Of a DNA stretch of 44,331 bases, positions 38,452 through 44,331 are shown piece after piece. Origin of the DNA: Parvibaculum sp. (lineage in GTDB: Bacteria; Pseudomonadota; Alphaproteobacteria; Parvibaculales; Parvibaculaceae); contig JAUXOE010000118.1 of NCBI GenBank assembly GCA_030682415.1, positions 1 through 44,331 on the forward strand, in the 5' to 3' direction. The notes under the pieces are model-generated. The model saw only the letters and a list, made by a program, of their open reading frames with translations. It did not search any database and was not told where the DNA came from. Position 1 is the first letter of the stretch. Every line of letters starts with the position of its first letter. The position numbers and the translations under genes are program-made.

Positions 38452-39287
38452 CGACGCGGCTCGACAAACGCTTTGCGCGTCTGAAGACGGAAGCCCGCGC
38501 GGCCTTCGTCACCTTCATCACCGCCGGCGATCCCGATTTCGACACGACACTGGCGATCCTGAAAGGCCTGCCGGCCGCCGGCGCCGACGTCATCGAACTC
38601 GGCATGCCGTTCACCGATCCAATGGCCGACGGACCGGCCATCCAGGCATCGACGCAGCGGGCGCTGAAAGCGGGCGCCAGCATGATGAAGACGCTTGATC
38701 TCGTGCGCCGGTTCCGCGCCAGCGACAGCGATACGCCGATCGTGCTGATGGGCTATTACAATCCGATCTATCACATGGGCGTCGAACTGTTCCTTTCCCG
38801 CGCGACCGAAGCGGGCGTCGACGGATTGATCGTGGTCGATCTGCCGCCTGAGGAAGATGACGAGCTCTGCGAACCCGCCATGCGCGCCGGTCTCAATTTC
38901 ATTCGTCTCGCGACGCCGACGACCGACGACCGGCGCCTGCCGGCCGTTCTCGCCAACACGTCGGGCTTCGTCTACTACGTCTCGATCAACGGCATCACCG
39001 GCTCGGCAAGCCCCGAGACGCGCAATGTCGCGGCGGCAGTCGCCCGCATCAAACGTCACACTTCTTTGCCGGTCGCTGTCGGCTTCGGCATCCGCACGCC
39101 GGAACAGGCGGCCGAGATCGCACGCAACGCCGATGGCGCCGTGGTCGGCTCGGCGATCGTCGATGCCATTGCCGCCGAAATCGATCCGCAAGGCCGGGTG
39201 AAACCGGGCGCCGCCGAGCGCGTTCTTGCATTTGTGCGCAAGCTTGCCGATGGCGTTCACGGCGCGCGCGCCACCGCAGCGGAATAG
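38448..39287 (+). CDS. trpA: Tryptophan synthase alpha subunit
   Basis: A 279-residue TIM-barrel subunit that splits indole-glycerol phosphate. The catalytic Glu is in [18 protein letters not shown] and the Asp in [15 protein letters not shown] and the phosphate site [10 protein letters not shown] follow. GTG 38448 overlaps the trpB stop. accD starts 13 bases downstream. Confidence 0.97.
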   Translation: MTTRLDKRFARLKTEARAAFVTFITAGDPDFDTTLAILKGLPAAGADVIELGMPFTDPMADGPAIQASTQRALKAGASMMKTLDLVRRFRASDSDTPIVLMGYYNPIYHMGVELFLSRATEAGVDGLIVVDLPPEEDDELCEPAMRAGLNFIRLATPTTDDRRLPAVLANTSGFVYYVSINGITGSASPETRNVAAAVARIKRHTSLPVAVGFGIRTPEQAAEIARNADGAVVGSAIVDAIAAEIDPQGRVKPGAAERVLAFVRKLADGVHGARATAAE

Positions 39288-39300
39288 AAGGAAGGACCCG

Positions 39301-40212
39301 ATGAACTGGATCAACAATGTCGTCCGGCCGAAAATTCAGCGGGTTTTCAAGAAGCGCGAACAGGCGCCCGACAATCTCTGGCATAAATGCAGCAATTGCG
39401 GCGAGATGATCTTCCACCGCGATCTCGACGCGGCGATGCGTGTCTGCCCCGCCTGCGACCATCATTTGCGGTTCGGCACGAAGGAGCGCCTCGCATCGAT
39501 TTTCGACAATGCCGACTACCAGCTCGTGCCTGTCGACGGTGTCCCGCTCGATCCGCTGAAGTTTCGCGACCAGAAGAAATATCCCGACCGCCTCAAGGAA
39601 GCGCGCAGCAAGACCGGCCGCGACGACGCCGTGACCGTCGCGCACGGACCGCTCGACGGTGTCGAGACGGTGGTCGCGGTTGAAGACTTCTCCTTCATGG
39701 GCGGTTCGCTCGGCATGGCGGCCGGCGAGGCGATCATTCGCGGCGCCGAGGTGGCGCGTGAAATGAAGGCGCCCTATATCCTCTTCACCGCCGCCGGCGG
39801 CGCGCGCATGCAGGAAGGCATTCTGTCGCTGATGCAGATGCCCCGCACCACGGTGGCCATCCAGCTGCTGCGCGAGGCGGGCCTTCCTTTCATAGTCGTG
39901 CTGACCGATCCGACGACCGGCGGCGTGCTCGCCTCCTATGCCATGCTGGGCGATATTCAGATCGCCGAGCCGAAGGCGTTGATCGGCTTTTCGGGCCGTC
40001 GCGTCATCGAGCAGACGATCCGCGAAAAACTGCCGGACGATTTCCAGCGGGCAGAGTTCCAGATGGAACATGGCATGGTCGACATGATCGTGCATCGTCA
40101 CAAGATGAAGGAAACGCTGGCGCGTATTGTTCGGCTGATGACGCATCGCCCGCGCAGCGCAAAGCAGCAAAGCGCCAATGTCCCGGCGACGGTTGCCGCG
40201 CCGGCGCCGTGA
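39301..40212 (+). CDS. accD: Acetyl-CoA carboxylase carboxyltransferase subunit beta
   Basis: A 303-residue subunit that with AccA carries carboxyl groups from biotin to acetyl-CoA in fatty-acid synthesis. A four-Cys zinc ribbon ([20 protein letters not shown], then PAC) sits at about residues 31-53; the crotonase-like domain has [22 protein letters not shown] and [15 protein letters not shown] 39301 is just past an AGGAAGGA site. It shares an operon with trpA and folC, overlapping folC by four bases. Confidence 0.97.
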   Translation: MNWINNVVRPKIQRVFKKREQAPDNLWHKCSNCGEMIFHRDLDAAMRVCPACDHHLRFGTKERLASIFDNADYQLVPVDGVPLDPLKFRDQKKYPDRLKEARSKTGRDDAVTVAHGPLDGVETVVAVEDFSFMGGSLGMAAGEAIIRGAEVAREMKAPYILFTAAGGARMQEGILSLMQMPRTTVAIQLLREAGLPFIVVLTDPTTGGVLASYAMLGDIQIAEPKALIGFSGRRVIEQTIREKLPDDFQRAEFQMEHGMVDMIVHRHKMKETLARIVRLMTHRPRSAKQQSANVPATVAAPAP

Positions 40213-41531
40213 GCGAACAGGAACGCTTAACCAGCGACGTCATCCTCGACCGCTTGACCGGGCTTCATCCGAAGCTGATCGACCTTTCGCTCGATCGCAC
40301 ATGGCGATTGCTTGCCGCACTCGGTCATCCGGAACGCGCCTTGCCGCCGGTTTTCCACGTCGCCGGAACCAACGGCAAGGGATCGGTTGCCGCTTACCTG
40401 CGGGCCTGCCTCGAAGCGGGCGGCTATGCCGTTCACAGCTACACCTCGCCGCATCTCGTGCGCTTTCACGAACGCATCCGCCTTGCCGGACGTCCGCGCA
40501 GCGCCTTCATCGCGGAACCGGCGCTGGCGGCGCTGCTCGACGAATGCGAGCGCGCCAACGGCGGTCAGCCGATCACTTTTTTTGAAATCACCACCTGTGC
40601 CGCGCTGCTCGCCTTTTCACGCGCACCGGCAGACGCCCTGATCCTCGAAGTCGGCATGGGCGGACGGCTCGACACGACCAATGTCGTTGCAAGGCCCGCC
40701 GTCTCCGTCGTCACGCCGGTCGATCTCGACCATCAGGCCTTTCTCGGCGACACGATTGCGCTGATCGCGGCCGAGAAAGCCGGCATTCTGAAGCGCGGCG
40801 TTCCCGCCGTCATCGGCCCGCAACCTGACGAGGCGCGTGTTGCCATTGAAATGGCGGCCGAAAAAACCGGTACGCCGCTCTTCATGCACGGACAGGAATT
40901 CACCGCACATGAGGAGGCGGGATCGCTTGTCTATCAGGACGAGGCCGGCCTTCTTGACCTTCCCTTGCCGCGGCTTGCCGGCCGGCATCAGATCGACAAT
41001 GCCGGCATCGCCATTTGCGCGCTGCGCCGCGCGGAGATTTTCCCGCTCGATCGGACAGCGATCGCCGAGGGACTGACCCATGTCGAATGGCCGGCACGGA
41101 TGCAGCGCCTGACGCGCGGACCGCTGTTCGATTTGTTGCCGAAGGAGAGCGATCTCTGGCTCGATGGCGGCCACAATCCCGCGGCCGGACGCGCCATCGC
41201 CGAGACCATGGCCGATCTCGCCGCGCGGGATCCAAAGCCGCTCGTGCTCATCTGCGGCATGCTCGACACCAAAGACGCCACCGGCTTCTTCGCGCCGTTC
41301 GCCGGGCTCGCCGCGCATGTCGAGACGGTCACCATTCCGGACGCGCCAGCATCGCTGCCGGCCGAAAAGCTCGCCGAGGCCGCACATGCCGCCGGGCTCG
41401 ACGCGACGCCGGCCGCATCGCTCGAGCAGGCGCTTTCCCGCGCCAATGTCGATGCCGGCCGTGCCAGCCCGCGCGTCCTGATTTGCGGCTCGCTCTATCT
41501 TGCCGGTCACGTGCTGCGCGACCACGCATGA
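40209..41531 (+). CDS. folC: Folylpolyglutamate synthase / dihydrofolate synthase
   Basis: A 440-residue Mur-ligase-type enzyme that adds glutamate to dihydropteroate and folates. The ATP loop [14 protein letters not shown] and the [12 protein letters not shown] motif lie in the N-terminal half, [13 protein letters not shown] in the middle and [14 protein letters not shown] near the C-terminal domain. GTG 40209 overlaps the accD stop (GTGA). It is the last gene of the block and ends at a bidirectional terminator. Confidence 0.96.
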   Translation: MSEQERLTSDVILDRLTGLHPKLIDLSLDRTWRLLAALGHPERALPPVFHVAGTNGKGSVAAYLRACLEAGGYAVHSYTSPHLVRFHERIRLAGRPRSAFIAEPALAALLDECERANGGQPITFFEITTCAALLAFSRAPADALILEVGMGGRLDTTNVVARPAVSVVTPVDLDHQAFLGDTIALIAAEKAGILKRGVPAVIGPQPDEARVAIEMAAEKTGTPLFMHGQEFTAHEEAGSLVYQDEAGLLDLPLPRLAGRHQIDNAGIAICALRRAEIFPLDRTAIAEGLTHVEWPARMQRLTRGPLFDLLPKESDLWLDGGHNPAAGRAIAETMADLAARDPKPLVLICGMLDTKDATGFFAPFAGLAAHVETVTIPDAPASLPAEKLAEAAHAAGLDATPAASLEQALSRANVDAGRASPRVLICGSLYLAGHVLRDHA

Positions 41532-41533
41532 AA

Positions 41534-41563
41534 AAGGCCGGTTCGTGAGAACCGGCCTTCTTT
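41534..41563. terminator. Bidirectional intrinsic terminator between folC and trxA
   Basis: AAGGCCGGTTC (41534-41544) and GAACCGGCCTT (41549-41559) form a perfect 11-bp stem with a GTGA loop. T runs follow on both strands (TTCTTT on plus, TTTTT on minus), so it ends both the convergent folC and trxA transcripts. Confidence 0.92.
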
Positions 41564-41582
41564 AAATCTCCCGCAACGGCAA

Positions 41583-41903
41583 TCAGATCGCGCCGTCGAT
41601 CCATTCGACGATCTTGCCTTTCGGCAGCGCGCCGACTTTGGTCGCGGCCACCTGACCGTCCTTGAAGATCATCAATGTCGGGATACCGCGCACGCCGTAC
41701 TTGGTCGGCACATTCGGGTTCTCGTCGATATTGATCTTCGCGACGGTCAGCTTGCCGCCGTAATCCTTGGCGATCTCTTCCAGCGCCGGGCCGATCTGCT
41801 TGCAGGGGCCGCACCACTCCGCCCAGAAATCGACCAGAACGGGGCCGGAAGCATCCAGCACATCGCTCTCGAAGGATTGATCGGTCACTTTGTTGGTCGC
41901 CAT
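41583..41903 (-). CDS. trxA: Thioredoxin
   Basis: A 106-residue cytoplasmic thioredoxin. The redox motif WCGPCK (about 31-36), the cis-proline segment [11 protein letters not shown] and the buried Asp are all in place, and there is no signal peptide. It lies downstream of addA in the same direction after 119 bases and ends at the shared terminator with folC. Confidence 0.97.
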   Translation of the reverse strand: MATNKVTDQSFESDVLDASGPVLVDFWAEWCGPCKQIGPALEEIAKDYGGKLTVAKINIDENPNVPTKYGVRGIPTLMIFKDGQVAATKVGALPKGKIVEWIDGAI

Positions 41904-42022
41904 CTTCTTCCTTTCCTGGCCCTGGTTCCTGATTCACCAGGCGGGCCTGCGCGCCAAAAGGGCGCGAATACGGGGGTACAAATTCAACGTGACATCAAAT
42001 CTAGGAACGCGCCACCCCAAGG

Positions 42023-44331
42023 TCAAGGCGCGCTCTTTGTCGCGGATTTGGCTGATTCCAGAACATTTTCCAACATCCGGGCGGGTAATTCCATCAGTGC
42101 CGGGCCCTCGGTCCACAAAAGTGCGCAGCGCACCTTGCGGTCGGGGAAAATGCGCGCCAACACGGCGCGATAGGCGGCCATCTGCGCCACATAGGCCGGC
42201 GCGACATCCGTCGGTGTCGTGGGCGGCGGACGATTCGTCTTATAGTCGATGATCATCACCGCGTCTCTTGTGACACAGAGGCGATCGATCTGGCCGGTTA
42301 CCGGAAAGGGCGTGCCGCCGAAATCGATCATGCCGGCAATCGGCGCCTCGGCGCGGCTGCCGGTCGCGAAGACGCCGGCGAACTTCTCATCGTTCAGCAC
42401 GCGGAAGACAGCATCCTCAATCTCGGTCTGCTCATCCGCGTCGAGCCCATGCGCGGGCAGGGCCAGATAGCGTTTGGCCGCGCCGGCGCGGGCGTCGGGC
42501 GCCATGTCCGGCAATGTTTCGAGCAGGCGGTGAATGAGGCTACCACGTTGAAAGCGGCGCGTAGCATCGCCGGCGCGCGGCGATACCGGCACGGGCTCCG
42601 CCATGCCCTCGGGCGGCAGGCGCGACGGCGCCAGCGGGCGCGAGGGCCGCGGCTCGGCACCGGCGTCACGCCGCGTCCAGTCCGGGCGTTCCGGCAGCGG
42701 AGAGGGAGTGGCGGCCATTTCCGGCTCGGGTTTGCGCTTCTGTTTGCCTTCGATACGCCAGACGGGTCCGCCATCGGCATGCGCCGCTGCCTTCGCCTCC
42801 GGCAGCAACGCCTCGCAGGCAAGTTCGTACCAGCATTCGGGCGGCGGCGGATTGACGCCACGATAGCCCGCCACATAGAGCCGGTCGCGGGCGCGCGTCA
42901 TCGCCACATAGAGAAGCCGCCGGTATTCCTCGGCTTGCACGCGGCGATGCCCCTCGCGTGCGATGGCGCTGACCTCGTCCTCGTCCTTCTTGCGCACCGG
43001 CCACAGCAACAGCCTGGGCCCGTCATTCGGCAGCGGCAATTCGAGCAGCGCCGGATCGTGACTGCCGCCCGGCACGGCGCAGGTGTCGGGCATGAAGACG
43101 ATTTCGGCCTCAAGACCTTTCGCGCCATGCACGGTCATCACGCGCACCTCGTCGCGGCCCTGATCCATGTCGCGCTTGATTTCGGCGGCGCCGCGCTCGA
43201 CCCAATGCACAAAGGCTTCAAGCGAGGGTGCGTGACGGCGTTCGAATTCGAGCGCCAGCGACAGAAGTTCGTCGATCGGATCGGCCGCGTCCGGCCCGAG
43301 CCGCGCCAGCAACCGCTCGCGGCCCTTCTCGGCCAGCACATGCGCGAAGAATTCATAGGGCGGTTCGAAATCGGCACGGGCGAGCAGGCTCGTCAACAGC
43401 GCCTCGGCCTCGGCGAAGCGCACATTGCCGCCCGCCTTTTCCTGCAGCGCTTTCCAGAGCGACCCCTTGCGATCGATCGCCAGATCGAAAAGCTCGTCTT
43501 CGGCGAGGCCGACCAGCGGACTTTTCAGGACCGTCGCCAGCGTCAGATCGTCATCCGGCAGCAGCGCGAAATGCGCCAGCGCCAGCAGATCCATCACCGC
43601 AAGCTGTTCGGTCAGCACCATGCGGTCGGCGCCGGCGACCGCGATCCCCTGCTCCTTCAGATGCCGCACCATTTCGCCGACAAAGGCGTTTCGGCGGCGC
43701 ACCAGAATCAGAATGTCGCCGGGCCGAATCGGACGGCCGCGCCCGGCAAGCATTTCCTTGTTGTCGAGCCAGGTCCTGATGGTCAGCGCGATGCGCGCAG
43801 CCAGCTTCGCCATCGGTGCGGTCTGGGTCATGTAGTCGAGCGGCGCGTCCCAGACGACCGCCTCCTCGTCCTCCTCCGGTTCCTCCAGCGGCCAGATCTC
43901 GACGAGACCGGCATCGCTGGCGCGGAAGGCGATGTGATCGTCGAATTCACCCGACGCCGTCAGCCCGTCGCGGGCATGCGCCAGCGCGAAAACCTTGTCA
44001 ACCGCCGCGAGCACTTCCGGCACCGAGCGGAAGGAACGCGTCAGCGGCACATAGTCCCATTTGCGTTCGGCCGCCTTCACGCGCTTTTCGAAATAGCGTT
44101 TCATCGTATCGAAGCGGGCCGGATCGGCGCCCTGGAACGAAAAGATCGACTGTTTTTCATCGCCGACCGCGAAGACGGTGCGCACCCGCTCGCGCGCGCC
44201 ATGACCGACCAGAAACTCTTCCGCCAGCGCCGCGATCACGTCCCATTGGTCGGGACTGGTGTCCTGCGCCTCGTCGACCAGAATGTGATCGATGCCGCCA
44301 TCGAGCTTGTAGAGAACCCAGGCGGCCATGC
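42023..44331 (-). CDS. addA: Double-strand break repair helicase-nuclease AddA (C-terminal part; 5' end outside window)
   Basis: 768 residues of AddA are present, and the start lies beyond the right edge. The visible part begins in the helicase (VDEAQDTSPDQWDVI, motif II; FAVGDEKQSIFSFQGA, motif III; VMTVHGAKGLEAEIVF, motif V) and ends with the RecB-like nuclease: GSLIHRLLETLP, then GQIDRL and IDYKTNRPPP, the metal-binding D...DYK set. With AddB it resects DNA ends for recombination. trxA follows downstream. Confidence 0.95.
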   Translation of the reverse strand, partial: MAAWVLYKLDGGIDHILVDEAQDTSPDQWDVIAALAEEFLVGHGARERVRTVFAVGDEKQSIFSFQGADPARFDTMKRYFEKRVKAAERKWDYVPLTRSFRSVPEVLAAVDKVFALAHARDGLTASGEFDDHIAFRASDAGLVEIWPLEEPEEDEEAVVWDAPLDYMTQTAPMAKLAARIALTIRTWLDNKEMLAGRGRPIRPGDILILVRRRNAFVGEMVRHLKEQGIAVAGADRMVLTEQLAVMDLLALAHFALLPDDDLTLATVLKSPLVGLAEDELFDLAIDRKGSLWKALQEKAGGNVRFAEAEALLTSLLARADFEPPYEFFAHVLAEKGRERLLARLGPDAADPIDELLSLALEFERRHAPSLEAFVHWVERGAAEIKRDMDQGRDEVRVMTVHGAKGLEAEIVFMPDTCAVPGGSHDPALLELPLPNDGPRLLLWPVRKKDEDEVSAIAREGHRRVQAEEYRRLLYVAMTRARDRLYVAGYRGVNPPPPECWYELACEALLPEAKAAAHADGGPVWRIEGKQKRKPEPEMAATPSPLPERPDWTRRDAGAEPRPSRPLAPSRLPPEGMAEPVPVSPRAGDATRRFQRGSLIHRLLETLPDMAPDARAGAAKRYLALPAHGLDADEQTEIEDAVFRVLNDEKFAGVFATGSRAEAPIAGMIDFGGTPFPVTGQIDRLCVTRDAVMIIDYKTNRPPPTTPTDVAPAYVAQMAAYRAVLARIFPDRKVRCALLWTEGPALMELPARMLENVLESAKSATKSAP

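Overview
The window is GC-rich chromosomal DNA from an alphaproteobacterium. I infer this from the conserved block aroA-cmk-rpsA-sppA-ihfB-lapA-pyrF-trpF-trpB-trpA-accD-folC, the adjacent FYDLN-type acidic zinc-ribbon protein, a CP4-type AroA, an AddA-type recombination helicase, and a CheA-REC/CheZ chemotaxis operon. The genus is not fixed by the sequence; a Parvibaculum-like member of the Rhizobiales/Hyphomicrobiales would fit. No plasmid, phage, CRISPR array or complete insertion sequence is visible.

Layout. 1-3.3 kb: two tandem Baeyer-Villiger-type flavin monooxygenases (minus strand), separated by palindromes and phased repeats. 3.5-4.2 kb: a lipoprotein with a clear terminator. 4.2-11.6 kb: a plus-strand accessory cluster with a VIT-VWA surface protein ending in a GlyGly-CTERM-like tail, its rhomboid-type sortase (rhombosortase), a helical unknown protein, a TetR regulator, a PlsC-type acyltransferase, an LplT-like MFS transporter and an alpha/beta hydrolase. 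The same TetR-type palindrome sits at the two promoters that drive this cluster. 11.6-12.3 kb: non-coding remnant DNA with phased AACAGGGAA repeats and an integrase tail. 12.3-22.8 kb: a minus-strand chemotaxis operon (globin-coupled MCP, PAS/GAF histidine kinase, CheA-REC, CheW, CheY, CheZ, CheB, CheR), with a divergent FNR-like regulator at 23.2 kb. 24.1-24.9 kb: a graveyard of fragments (serine recombinase, duplicated hydrolase 3' end). 24.9-29.1 kb: the RNA-repair locus rtcBA with divergent rtcR and a sigma-54 promoter. 29.35 kb: tRNA-Ala(GGC). 29.6-41.5 kb: the housekeeping block. 41.5-44.3 kb: trxA and the 3' part of addA.

How genes work together. The chemotaxis operon looks like a gas/redox-responsive pathway: its receptor carries a haem-type protoglobin domain, and its CheA carries, in place of the usual P2 domain, a segment resembling a truncated globin without haem ligands. 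The rtc locus is a complete RNA 3'-phosphate cyclase and ligase pair under a CARF-domain sigma-54 activator. Its intergenic region holds a nested hairpin with a GNRA loop followed by a strong intrinsic terminator on the strand opposite rtcB, which I regard as a candidate small RNA. The 4.2-11.6 kb cluster couples surface-protein display to phospholipid remodelling under one repressor; this functional link is inferred from the shared operator and gene order.
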